Source: Onchidella celtica
Lineage: Eukaryota; Mollusca; Gastropoda; Systellommatophora; Onchidiidae
Reading direction: 5' to 3'
Assembly: GCA_963931925.1 (NCBI GenBank)
Contig: OZ007570.1
Span: 45,835,691-45,899,690 of the forward strand
DNA: 64,000 bases
Shown here: positions 1 through 11,059 of the stretch, piece after piece
Position numbering within the stretch: position 1 is the first letter of the stretch
Layout: the number at the start of each line of letters is the position of its first letter
The notes under the pieces: model-generated
What the model was told of the DNA's origin: nothing
Databases searched by the model: none
Seen by the model: the letters and a program-made list of their open reading frames with translations, nothing else
Made by a program: the position numbers and the translations under genes

Positions 1-2
1 AT

Positions 3-3000
3 CGCCAGGCATTCTCGCTCTATAATAGCGTATCTCTGCTCTCTCGGAAGTAATTTCCGGCTAGCGTACATACAAGGGCGCAATAAGCCATCTCTTTCCT
101 GAAGCAAAACAGCTCCAATTCCTTGGTCCGACGCGTCAGTTCGGACGGTGAAGGTGCGCCTAATATTCGGTAGGATAAGCAGCGGCGAACTGGAGAACAA
201 TTGCTGCACTGTCGCGAGCGCGGTGGCGCACTGCGTATTCCAGGTAATTTTGTTGGGTCTGTCTTTTCTTGTAAGATCGGATAACGGGGCCGTAAGGGCC
301 GAAAAATTAGGAACGAATTTCCGATAATAGCTTAAGAAGCCTAACAGGCTACGAACCTGCTTCTTAGTATGAGGAGCCTGGAGTTTTAAAATCTTACTTA
401 TCTTACTGTCGTCCGGTGTTTGGACGCCTTTGGCGATAGTATGTCCCAGAAAGTTAATCTGCGTATAACCCAGGAAGACTTTGCTAGGCTTAGCTGTAAG
501 CCCGGCATCTCGAAGTTTACTAAGCACTTGACGAAGTGCTTCTAAGTGGCCTTTCCAATCCGTATGGAAAGCGCAAATGTCGTCAAAGTAGCTTAGGACG
601 CATGGTGTCTGCTGTAATAGGATGTTCATCATCCTCGCAAATGTCGCTGGTGCCGTTACGAGACCGAATGGCATGAATCTCCATTGCATGAGACCCATAG
701 GGGTCTGAAACGCTGTGTACTGTTTACTGGCCTCTTCCATTGGGATTTGCCAGTAGCCTTTAGCCAAATCTATTTTCGAAAACACGGACGACTCGGCCAA
801 TCGCGCAAATAGATCTTCCTGATTCGGGATAGGTTCAGCATCGTAAATGGTTAGAGCGTTAAGCTTCCTGTAATCGATACAAAATCTAACGGAACCGTCT
901 GTTTTCTTTACTAGTACAATCGGCGAGCAGTAAGGGCTCGTCGAGCGCTCAATGACTCCTAAGCTGAGCATCTTTTCCACCTCGGACTGTATGGTGTCGT
1001 GCGCTTGCAGCGGGCGCGGGTAGGGTTTGACAAACACGGGTACGTCCGAGTGCAACCGGATGACGTGTTGAACTAAGGATGTTTTACCCGGCAAATCAGT
1101 GAATACTGGCGAAAACTCCCGAACAAGATTCATGATGTCCTGTGTCTTACTTTGATCCAGCTCTGGATTGATATTAACGGAAGTCGCGTCCTCTGTGGCT
1201 TGCAAGGATAGGAGCGATCTTGTCATAGATAATGGCTCCCGGTCGTTGTCATCGATAGTGACCATCGCTGCGTTTGCTTGGGCCACAACATGGCATGAAT
1301 GATCGTGATGAGTTTGATCATCGGTAAGATACTTTTTCAACATATTAATATGGTACACCTTATCGTTACCACGTATGGTAATGAGATAATTAACTCTCGA
1401 GAGTCGCTTTTTAACTAGAAAGGGGCCTTTCCAAGTGAGGAGTAGTTTGTTATTCGTTTCTGGTAACAGCACCAATGCCCGATCTCCGACTGACAGGGTT
1501 CTTAACCGACTACCCTGATCGCGATATCCTATAAATGACCTGGTCCGTACGCATGCAAATTGTCGAGCCAGGTCGCATGCATTAACTATTCTATGTCGGA
1601 GATCGACTATGTACTGATACGCGGATCGCGTATCAGGAACGTCGGTATCAGAACCGGCGTATAAATCGCGTAAAATGGCCATCGGGCCACGTGGTTTTCG
1701 ACCGTATAACAGTTCAAACGGGGAAAAACCCGTTGTCGCATTTGGGAGTTCCCTATATGCGAACAAGATGGCCGGAAGTCGACGGTCCCAGTCACCAGGT
1801 CTATCGGCGGAAACGCGTGCCAGCATAGTTTTCATGGTGGCATTCCAGCGCTCGCAACAGCCATTGGACTGTGGATGGTATGGCGACGTAAGTTTCTGCC
1901 TAATGCCCGTGAGTTCCAATACTTTCCTGAAAAGGTCAGAGGTGAATTGCGGACCTCTATCAGATAATAATTCGGACGGGAATCCGACACGTGTGAATAT
2001 GGTCACCAATGCCTCGGCGACGTGATCGGCCGATATTTCCTTTAAAGGGACAGCCTCAGGCCAACGGGTGGCATAATCGATTACTGATAGAATAAACCGA
2101 TGGCCTCTATCCGACTTCGGTAATGGCCCGACGATGTCGACGGCAACTCGCTGAAATGGAGTGGAAACCGGCGGCATCTCTTGTATAGGCGCCCGCGAAG
2201 TTTTTCCTTTGGGGGTTCTTTTCTGGCATGTATCGCAACGCGACACATAGCTATTTATGTCCCCGTAAACCCCGGGCCAAAAAAACTGAGACAGGACTCT
2301 CGATTTTGTTCTCGCTTTGCCTTGGTGGCCCGCCAATGGCGTGTCGTGCGCGAGGCGGGTGATGTCTCGGCGAAATGATCTCGGTATGACCAATTGCAAA
2401 ATAGTTTCGCGCTTTCCCCGAAAAACGCGATATAGGAGGTCGTCTTTAAGGCAGAACCTGGATGTATCCGGGTTGTCCGGATCAATCTTAGCAAAGAGGG
2501 GCTTTAGTGATGGATCTGTGCGCTGTTCGTTACGAAAAATCTCGGGGGTTACATCCAAATCGACGACAGGCGATCGTAATGTGTCGTCACTCTGGCGACG
2601 CGATTGTTGTCTTGTCGTGACACACGCAATGTCGTTATCATCCCAAATCCCGAGTTCGCAATCGGAGACGTCCTTTAAGTGGGGAATATTCCCAATGATT
2701 AGGTCGGCGACCGGATTTGGTAGCACGCAGGCCGTGACAACACCAGTTATAAACGGTGTGTCAACATATATTTCCGCCAAACGAAAATGTTCAACTGAAC
2801 CACCAAAAGTAATGCATGTCGCATCGCGATCCAGGAGTTGTGCAGGACGGACCAGCGATTCACGTACACCGACGGTCGTACAGCCTGAATCTCGCAATAC
2901 GGATGCTCGTATGGCGTTTACTCGTCCCTCATACAATGTCAGCGCGCCTCGCTCGTGGAGGGCGGACATAATTGGAATAACTTTATCTACGGTTTCGGCA

Positions 3001-4181
3001 TTCCTAGTTCTGTAACCGCGGTTTTCGGTGAATGCTACAGAGCATGCATTTGCCGCATCTAATCTAACTCTGCATTGTCGCGCAATGTGGCCTCCGGCGC
3101 CACATCTATAACAGTAGACTGGATTATCATCCCTTCGAGGTGTACCTCGATAAGAAGGAAATGTGGGCGCTTGATAGTAGTTGTTACGCGGTCCTCCGGT
3201 AGGGAAAGGACGTGTATATCGGGGTTCCCAGTCCCGCGAAAATTTATGGGGATTCGGTTGCCTCCTGCTAACCCGCGGCTCGGACCGTGGACGAACCTGC
3301 GGCGACTGTCGAAAGGGCTGTCTTGATTGTCTCGACGGTACCGGTGTCTTAGTAGCAGCGCCGGCGTAACACGGTTCGCTTACTTTAGCTTTAGCTAACG
3401 ATCGATTAGGGTGAGCTGCAGCATACCGTTCCGCTATCGATGTTATCTCGACGGTAGTTTTGGGGGCTTGTTCCTTAAAATGCGCCACCAGGTCCGTGTG
3501 GCAGGACATATATATTTGGTCTTTAATTATCAAATCATATAGTTTCTTATAGTTTCCCTCTTCCACACCGGCCAACTCAGTCCAACGGCTGAGTAGGTGG
3601 CGGAGGCGGTCCACGTAAGTAGAGAAATTCTCAGATGCCTCCGGCTGGCAATCGCGGAAACGCTTATGAAATCCATCTTCCGTATGTTGGAAACGCTTTA
3701 ATAGCGCGGTCTTTAGAATGTCATAGTCCCTAGCGTCATCAATAGTGAGGCTATGGAAAACTTCCAACGCTCTCCCTGTCAAAAGATTGGCGAGGCATGA
3801 CGTGTACTCACTACGCTGCCATCCCGCGCAAACGGCATGGAGTTCGAAGCGGTGTAGGTAGGAATCAATACGATCAACCTTATCATTAAAGGTTGGCAAT
3901 TTAGGCTTCGTTTTATTATTGGAAGTAACTTCCGGAGCCCCGGTAGGTTGGGCTTGCTTCGCTTCTAACTGTTTCAAAGCGAGCTCGTACTCTCTTTGAG
4001 CCTGTTTTTCCGCGCGTTCCGCGGCTCTATCTTCTCGTTCCGCGGCTTTTTCTTCTCGTAATCTCTCCGCGGCCTTTTCTTCTCGTTCTTCTTTCAGTTT
4101 CTGGTCTACCCAAGAAGCACGCTGAGCTTCCGGTATGCCAAATGATTGGGCCAGTTCCAAATATTTCTGTAGTTCGGCCAT
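3..4181 (-). CDS. Gmr1-like Ty3/gypsy retrotransposon gag-pol, partial at window edge
   Basis: Polyprotein of an LTR retrotransposon. The frame opens at an ATG at 4181 and stays in one reading frame to the left edge; I checked the phase at six landmarks. Order read 5' to 3': a charged coiled-coil gag start; a CCHC zinc knuckle (C-x2-C-x4-H-x4-C) at 3113-3072; a protease with DSG at 2891-2883; an HHCC integrase zinc site ending in CDTC near 2237-2226; an integrase core with D near 2145, D in LLSDRGPQF near 1960 and E in NGCCERW near 1855, followed by a GPF module; reverse transcriptase with YFDD at 590-579; and the start of RNase H (RTDAS near 140, then IERECLA at the edge). Integrase lies before reverse transcriptase, the reverse of ordinary Ty3/gypsy and diagnostic of the Gmr1 clade. 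Gag and pol share one frame without a visible frameshift. The rest of RNase H and the 3' LTR lie outside the window. The copy looks potentially intact. Confidence 0.93.
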   Translation of the reverse strand, partial: MAELQKYLELAQSFGIPEAQRASWVDQKLKEEREEKAAERLREEKAAEREDRAAERAEKQAQREYELALKQLEAKQAQPTGAPEVTSNNKTKPKLPTFNDKVDRIDSYLHRFELHAVCAGWQRSEYTSCLANLLTGRALEVFHSLTIDDARDYDILKTALLKRFQHTEDGFHKRFRDCQPEASENFSTYVDRLRHLLSRWTELAGVEEGNYKKLYDLIIKDQIYMSCHTDLVAHFKEQAPKTTVEITSIAERYAAAHPNRSLAKAKVSEPCYAGAATKTPVPSRQSRQPFRQSPQVRPRSEPRVSRRQPNPHKFSRDWEPRYTRPFPTGGPRNNYYQAPTFPSYRGTPRRDDNPVYCYRCGAGGHIARQCRVRLDAANACSVAFTENRGYRTRNAETVDKVIPIMSALHERGALTLYEGRVNAIRASVLRDSGCTTVGVRESLVRPAQLLDRDATCITFGGSVEHFRLAEIYVDTPFITGVVTACVLPNPVADLIIGNIPHLKDVSDCELGIWDDNDIACVTTRQQSRRQSDDTLRSPVVDLDVTPEIFRNEQRTDPSLKPLFAKIDPDNPDTSRFCLKDDLLYRVFRGKRETILQLVIPRSFRRDITRLAHDTPLAGHQGKARTKSRVLSQFFWPGVYGDINSYVSRCDTCQKRTPKGKTSRAPIQEMPPVSTPFQRVAVDIVGPLPKSDRGHRFILSVIDYATRWPEAVPLKEISADHVAEALVTIFTRVGFPSELLSDRGPQFTSDLFRKVLELTGIRQKLTSPYHPQSNGCCERWNATMKTMLARVSADRPGDWDRRLPAILFAYRELPNATTGFSPFELLYGRKPRGPMAILRDLYAGSDTDVPDTRSAYQYIVDLRHRIVNACDLARQFACVRTRSFIGYRDQGSRLRTLSVGDRALVLLPETNNKLLLTWKGPFLVKKRLSRVNYLITIRGNDKVYHINMLKKYLTDDQTHHDHSCHVVAQANAAMVTIDDNDREPLSMTRSLLSLQATEDATSVNINPELDQSKTQDIMNLVREFSPVFTDLPGKTSLVQHVIRLHSDVPVFVKPYPRPLQAHDTIQSEVEKMLSLGVIERSTSPYCSPIVLVKKTDGSVRFCIDYRKLNALTIYDAEPIPNQEDLFARLAESSVFSKIDLAKGYWQIPMEEASKQYTAFQTPMGLMQWRFMPFGLVTAPATFARMMNILLQQTPCVLSYFDDICAFHTDWKGHLEALRQVLSKLRDAGLTAKPSKVFLGYTQINFLGHTIAKGVQTPDDSKISKILKLQAPHTKKQVRSLLGFLSYYRKFVPNFSALTAPLSDLTRKDRPNKITWNTQCATALATVQQLFSSSPLLILPNIRRTFTVRTDASDQGIGAVLLQERDGLLRPCMYASRKLLPREQRYAIIERECLA

Positions 4182-4460
4182 GATATCGGTCGATAATACG
4201 ATATAATAATGTCCTAAACGAGGACAGCTCCTGAAAAATCTCCAACTTTATTCTCCCTTGAAGCAATTTATCAATTGCACTCTGCGGGTGCTCGTTCCTG
4301 CAGTATGAACGAAATTAACGAAATCAACAACAAACTGTACGTCTTAGTCAACCAAGTAGTGGTTGAGCTATCTCAGTGATCACTTAACTCCACTTATTTC
4401 TCCTAATCCTCAAGCAGTGAGTCTACTGCTTCCGTGATTGGTCGTTACTAACGATACCAA
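4182..4460 (-). other. 5' leader and primer binding site of the Gmr1-like element
   Basis: This stretch lies between the gag ATG and the LTR. Reading the minus strand, the LTR ends in CA, one base (T) follows, then TGG at 4458-4456 begins a putative primer binding site, TGGTATCGTTAGTAACGAC (4458-4440). TGG one base after the LTR fits pairing with the CCA end of a tRNA. I cannot assign the tRNA species from memory. No other ORF is convincing here. Confidence 0.7.
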
Positions 4461-4793
4461 TGTAATATTCCCAGTGTATTTTCCGTACACTCCTAGCAGC
4501 GTTCCCTCTGCTATAAATCGGAATAAATCAATATTCACGATATGAACTTCCTTGGCTATACCAGCCTAACAACTCTAATATCCAGATTATCTCTCAACGT
4601 GCCCTAGACACGTGATTTATCCCAGGCAATAATATAGCAAGTATGAATACAAAATATAATAATGCAACACTATAATGGAAAAGAATTACATGGAGAGTAA
4701 GACGAGACTAACAGAAAGAACAAACGACAACAGACCTGACTAACCTGAAACTATCTAATATCCGAATCATGACAATTGTGTCTGGCTATTACA
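4461..4793 (-). mobile_element. 5' LTR of the Gmr1-like element (333 bp)
   Basis: The segment is bounded by a perfect 7-bp inverted repeat, TGTAATA at 4461-4467 and TATTACA at 4787-4793, giving the TG...CA ends usual for LTRs. It lies one base from a TGG primer site and upstream of the gag start, as expected for a 5' LTR on the minus strand. It should carry promoter and polyadenylation signals; I did not identify them with certainty. A candidate 5-bp target duplication is TTAAA at 4794-4798, but the other flank is outside the window. Confidence 0.8.
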
Positions 4794-4917
4794 TTAAAAA
4801 ACAACAAATCAACACTTATGAAGAACTTATACTGCAAGTTAAAGTCTACTCTGCCGTGTGCATGCCATAAATTGCCTGTTTGGACAGTGGCTCTATTTGT
4901 ATGAGAGAATTCTGTTT

Positions 4918-5568
4918 GGAATTTGGTTAGTGAATATGGAGCTTTTTATGCAGTATTCTGAGCACTAGATTTTTTAAATTTAGAATATGATGGGTATGTT
5001 CTTCCATTTTATTTGGTTAATCAAGCTGGAGCTTTTTATAGAGAGTCTGACTACTAGATTTTTTTAGTTTAGAATATGATGTTCTTCCATTTTATTTGGT
5101 TAATCAAGCTGGAGCTTTTTATTCAGTATTCTGACTACTAGATTTTTTTTAGTTTAGAATATGATGGGTATAATGTTCTTCCATTTTATTTGGCGAATCA
5201 AGCTAGAGCTTTTTATTCAGTATTCTGACTACTAGATTTTTTTTAGTTTAGAATATGATGGGTACAATGTTCTTCCATTTTATTTGGCGAATCAAGCTGG
5301 AGCTTTTTATTCAGTATTCTGACTACTAAATTTTTTTGTAGTTTAGGAACTGTTGAGTATAATATTTATCCATTTTATTTGGTTAATGAAGCTGGTTTTT
5401 TTTATGCAGTATTCTGACTACTACTACTAGAGTTTTATGTTGTTTAGGATCTGATGGATAAAATATTTTACCATTTTATTTGGTTAATGAATATGGAGCT
5501 CTTTATGCAGTTTTCTGACTACTAGATGTTTTTAGTTTAGGACCTGATGGGTGTAATGTTTTTCCTTT
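4918..5568. repeat. Tandem array of about seven ~83-101 bp units
   Basis: A unit containing GGAGCTTTTTAT, then CAGTATTCTGACTACTAGA, then TTTAG(TT)TAGAATATGATGGG and CCATTTTATTTGG recurs with starts near 4938, 5028, 5111, 5205, 5299, 5394 and 5495. The copies in the middle (5111-5390) are the most alike. No reading frame is maintained, so this looks like non-coding minisatellite DNA. Confidence 0.85.
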
Positions 5569-5569
5569 T

Positions 5570-8500
5570 TTCAGTACTAGTGATTGTTTGATGCTTCTTA
5601 TTGAGCAAAACAATTTTTTTCATGTAAATTTTGACTTTTGGTTCAGAGTCAGTAAACTGACTGTAAATCAGTCATTCTTTGCTTTCATTTTTGAAAGTGA
5701 ACCAGAATTTCTTTCGTTTATAATATTTAAAAAAAAAATGTTTTTTAACTCGACCAACCACAGATTTGTTAAATTTATATTATTTGAATCAATTTAATTG
5801 AATTTGGCCATATTATACCAAAAAAGTATTGCTAAGCTGAGCAGGCTGCTAACCTTGACTTGTATGCTAAGCTTAGCTATGTTTTGTGTTGTGACAGTAA
5901 AGTTTATTGTCCAAGTTGGAATTATTTTGGGAGATTTTTAAAAAAACCATTTATCAGAATAAAGATGCCTTTTATCTGTTTCATGAAACCAACTTGTGTG
6001 AAATTTAATTGACAAGCTGTGTATAATGTGGTTATTGTGTATTTAGGAACGAGACACTTTTATCGAGAGAAGACTAGAGAAGTCCCAACTTTGTGTCTCA
6101 TGTACTGCAATGTGTGCAAATAGTTAGTTGTTTTTTTTTTTGGTGGGGGGATGGATCAATCGATTTCAGTCTCTTTGATTTTATCCATTTCCGCCATATT
6201 TGATGCTGGCTAAGCTGAAAAGACATCATAATGTTGCAGAATAAGATCGGAAAGTTGTGGTGGAAAATGCTAAGGGAGATAAGTATAGGTGTTGAATGTA
6301 AATCGTTATTATGTCCCTTATATCACTGTAAGTCACCTCATTTTCTTGAAGAATTTTGTTGCAAATACGTGCGTGTTGTTGTGTTAAGAAAGGCTACAGG
6401 CGGATGGAAGCTTATAGTTATACAGATAAAAAATTTGAAAAAGATTGTCAGGGATTTTTTCGTTGACATTGCATATGATAGACTGATAGGCCCCGAGTGC
6501 TTGACCTTGGTCACTGTGAGTAGGAGGGAGGGGCGGAACAAAACGATAAACTAGCAAATCACCTTGGTAATTATTTTCCTTTTCCCCGTCCTGCTTGCCC
6601 ACCTTTGCTTTACTTTTATTTTATTTTCAATTTTAACAGTGGATGGTGGGCAGGGTAGGGCAGGATGAACCAATCATGCAGGCCGGCCAATCCGTAGTCT
6701 GCCAGTTTGGAAATCTCTGTCAAGACGAAGGAGGCCTAACTCTACAAGCCGAGTTAACAGATTTTTATCATATTTGCAGGATTCATATAGACATACTTTA
6801 CAGTGCGGGCCTTTTCCGTTGGATTTTTAACTACACTTTTATTTGATCTTACTTCTAGGTGTCTGAGGGCTGAAAGCTAGCCCAAAGCAAGATAACGAAA
6901 AACCGTGGAAGGGGCAATGTGGCCATTATAGCACCGACGCGCCGTTAAACTCAAACCGAAACTTTGTCATATGAGAAAGTCAGTTTGCACAATGTGCATT
7001 CAAACTGTTAAATTTTCGATTTCCTCTGCTCTATGTAATTCATGAAACTTTGTTCTGTTAAATTTAGTCTAACTTGAGATGAAAAATTTTATCCAATCTG
7101 CACTGATTTATTCTCTGAGCATATGAAATGGGGAGAAAAAGTGGGGAGAAAAGAGGAAAACGGAGTATTCATTTCTGCAATACATGTATATCAATATATA
7201 TATATTTTTTACTGTATGGGAAGATTCGGAAGGAGTATGATAGTGGTTGGTGTGCAGAGATGAAACAAAAAATTAGTGGATGGTGTGATCTGATTCCTGG
7301 TTGCACATCAGTACTGATAAGGGACTCATTAAATTAGTACTGTAAAAATAACAATTATTTGTCATTGCTTATAATAATAACTGGCAATAATATTGTTAAT
7401 AATTACTAAATAATATAATAATATTGTTTATTTGTGCCTGTCGGCACAAAGTGGACTCAAGTAGTGTACAATGAAATCAAAACAATTCTCTCTCTCCCCC
7501 CACCCCCTCCCCTTTTCTCTCTCTCCTACTTACAAATTTAAATATATTCTCTGGCTGTAGAAAACATACCAAGCTTAAGGGAGACATTAGTTAGTAAGTC
7601 AGTGGAAATGTTCCCTATACAGGACTGATTTTAGATCTGTTTCGAATGTCACAAATAAAGAAACATTTATGTCATTTGAACTTTGCAGTGGGACTCCAGC
7701 TTTTCTATCAGTCAAGGAACGCGCATAGGCTAATGAATTAATTTCACAAGAACTTAATGCAACATCAGCCTGCCCCGAACATTTTCGTGAAACATATGGT
7801 TGTCTGGTACTTGAGTCGGATTTGGAAACATTTTAAAGTTCTAATTTAGGCGCTTTATTCGATATTCGTGGTATACGAGATACTTAGGAATCGTGATCAA
7901 CCGAAACCTCAGTTCTCATAATCCATGTCAGCATTCTGGGTCGATAAGCTTACAAGTACCGTGTTCCCTGTTGGGCTCCTGCGACCTAACTACTGCACTA
8001 ATTAGAGAGACTGCCTCACATTTCTACGGCCTTGAATGTTTCCTTGATCAACAAAGCACAATATAATAATATGGAGATTTTCTTGGTGAAATGAAAATAC
8101 ATGTATGTATATATATTGTACTTCTACTATCTGACGATCTATCTTCTCTTTACCATCTCTGATCTAACCATTGTGCTTTTGTATGTCAAGTCAAAGATTA
8201 TTAAAATACTTAAAATCTTTAGGTTGAGACCATCAATAATGTCGATAACATTGGGTTTGAATGAGAAAGACGAGCGTTAACGGGCCGTTACGATGAATTA
8301 CAGATTCAAGCTACATATATACCATTGTGGCCTTGAACAGCATGAAATTCCAGTCCTAGAAAATTGTTCGTATTTTTCATCTCCTACCTGAATTGTCTGT
8401 CTGTGGCCCTCTGTTCCTATTAAAATTAGTATAGCCGCCCGACACAATGAGGCGCTTCGTGCATTTTGGTGGTGTGGAGATACATGTTTAGGTATCACCA

Positions 8501-9080
8501 AATAGGTTGTTTAGGGCCCTTTCATTTGGTAAAAAGAAGTTATTGCTGTGACCTAATTGCCAGAGAAGATATGGCATCTCAAAGCTAAGAAGTGACACAA
8601 CCACAGTTTTGAGAAAAACGCTTTTAAAGTTTCAGCTTTTAGTCAAAATTATTGATGGTGACTCGATTCAAAGTCAGTTTTGAGGTATTTGCTCTTCTCA
8701 AACAGGATTATCATTTGGACTCAGAATAGTAAAGAGGTTAAACTTTTCAGAAATACTGAAAACGTAAAATCGATAAAATTGACTCTGCGATGCCTTTTAA
8801 CAATTTTCCCGAATCAGGTAGTGCTGAAATGTGGATCATGTTGTTGGGCGGCTGCACGTATGTTCAGCTGTAGACAAATCACGAGAAAGTAGCAACTCTT
8901 TGCTCACCTTTTTTCCCATTATTCAGTTTAAAAAATACCACTTTGGAGAACATGAAACAAGCGTAATAGCAACAATATAACTATGTTGAAGAAAAATGGA
9001 AAGATGAAACATGCTGAATTTGATTAAAATAAAATAAACCCGGCCAACAACCATACGGAAATAAGACGCGTGGGATTGAG
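5570..9080. other. Non-coding stretch, no gene recognised
   Basis: Only short ORFs without recognisable motifs are present (for example 6231-6554). The stretch holds short A/T runs, a G run near 6144, a short TA run near 7197 and a small CT-rich patch near 7490. I see no splice-bounded exon with a known domain. Confidence 0.5.
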
Positions 9081-9084
9081 GTTA

Positions 9085-9245
9085 AATTTGCTCATAGGAA
9101 TGACATCGTTCTTATGTAGATCTGCTGGTTACAACATCGGACTGACGTTGGTTTGATGTAGGGAATCCATCTGCACGGCAGTTCTACCAACCCTCTGGAA
9201 ATCCAATACAACTCTCCGCTGGATTGACCCAAGGGTGTTGGCAGA
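9085..9245 (+). repeat. Interspersed repeat F2, copy 1
   Basis: Carries the family signature TTGCTCATAGGAATGACATC, then TT-TTATGTAGATC, a GGTTACAACATCG-like block and, about 100 bp on, AATCC...GGATTGA...GGTGTTGGC. Related copies lie at 46340, 46830 (reverse), 47210 and 51525. Adjacent to it, 9280-9306 is a short CT microsatellite. Confidence 0.65.
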
Positions 9246-10769
9246 GACTCTGTCTTTTATTTTCCTGTCCCCTTCTTACTTTCTCTAACTCTCTCTCTCT
9301 CTCTCATTTGACATCTCAGACCACAGGCCACCGTGCGTTCTTCACCTTTAGAGTCCACGAAATGGAAAAGATACAGGGACTTTTTGAACTGAGGATGGGG
9401 CGGGTTGGGGGGGGGGGGAGGAGGAGGACTGTTACGTGGGATCACAGCACACTGAATCTGTTGCACTTACGTCACTAGGTGTGTTATGATGTGTACGGTG
9501 ATAGGCAATTATGATTTTAGCCCCTCAGTAAAAGAAAAAGGGTCCTTTTTAATTCTTGCAAGTGCGCATACGTACATGCACCAAATTTCAATTCAAGTGG
9601 ATTTCATGAATTATGTACCCATCTCATTGATTCAGGGTAAGAAAAGAAGGAAAAAAAAAAACAAAGCCTATTTTCAACCTTTCAAGCTTGTCTAATTAAG
9701 GGTCTTGGGGGGCTCGGGGTGTTCAAAATGTCAAACCATTTGGATCTGTTCAGCAGTGAGACACACGGACCATGAGGTAGGGATGGCAACATCACGCCGC
9801 GTCAGATGGGGGAAGCGTGTTTGCCCAGGCATTACGACAAAATGAGGTTTTCAGTCGTGAAAAGCTTCGGTCAAACAATCATTCGCATTCTTCGGAGAGC
9901 GAAACTTCAGAAATTACATACAGTAATATCAGCTCATTTGTTCGAAAGCGTACTTTCCAAAGATAAAAGCATCAGCAAATCATGATAGGCATACTTGGAC
10001 TGTACCCATCGAATTGCAGTATATTACAGCTGTAAAATGGATACTGACGGTAACATTTTAATAAAATAATGGTCCATTATGAATCTGGTAGTATTTATAA
10101 TTGAAATTAAGTAACATTTTAAATTAAGGTTTTAACTTTTCTGCCAGAAATTACGTCAATAAACATGCTTAAAGGCAACAACGATGGATATTTTGGTATG
10201 CAATTATTCACATTTATCATTTACTACAAGGCAAGCTTGTAATATGAGAAATGGCAAATTGTGTTTAAAAATGCTGTCCGACCGATCCGCAGTCTTTAGT
10301 AAATCTTGCACACCCTTTAAATTCCTGCACACAACCGGTGCATTTTGCATTTCCCAGAGATGGACGACTTTGGAACTGAACTACCCTATAAAGGCAATCA
10401 TGTCTCCGTGGGATGTCGAATGAAACAGTTAGCTAGCACTCGTCTTTCCGAGCTCCTGCTTATCTTCCGCCTTTTGACAACACACGGGACTGCGCAAGAG
10501 AGACAGTGAAAGGCAAAGAAGAAGAGGAAGAAGAAAAAAAGATAATGACATTGTCAAGAAACATGGGATTCTGTGTTTGCAATCTGGGAAAAAGTTTGTA
10601 ATGGAGTTATTTTTATTATTTTTTTGCTTTTAATGATGTTTTAATTACTTAGCTAAAATGTCTACGGAACAGGCAGATACTATGACTTAATAATACATTT
10701 TTTCTATTACACAAAGAGAAAATTGTCTTCAGCCGTACCTACGATAACAACATGTATTACGCTGGTGGC

Positions 10770-10972
10770 GCGGTGAGTAATGACTATCTTGCGTAGTTTT
10801 CGACTCAGTGCGCGAGATCTCTTTCCCCCAGTTGTCTCATAACAGTTTTAACTCGTTCGAACTTGTGAGACAGACTTTATCAGTCTCGCTAATGCGCGAG
10901 GTCCTGTGGAGCTCCATAGTCCATATCTCACACTAAACCTGAGACAAAACAGTCTTGACTCAATGCGTCACC
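10770..10972 (-). mobile_element. MITE family G, copy 1
   Basis: The reverse complement of this stretch aligns along its length with 33137-33363, sharing blocks such as GACCTCGCGCA, AAGTCTGTCTC, AAAACTGT and TCTCGCGCAC. The two copies lie in opposite orientation. It is non-coding, and its own ends are less clear than those of the second copy. Confidence 0.6.
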
Positions 10973-11059
10973 GGCCCTACGTTACAATATACCCATTTTT
11001 CTTAAGTTTACACAAAGACAAATTGTCTCCAACTTTACAGTGTAAGACAAAGTGTCTTG

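Noticed and set aside
2317-3015. 232-codon plus-strand ORF
   Set aside because: It is antisense to the gag-pol frame, which carries the conserved domains; a shadow ORF.
4870-5570. CRISPR-like array
   Set aside because: Tandem units of ~90 bp without unique spacers in eukaryotic DNA; a minisatellite.
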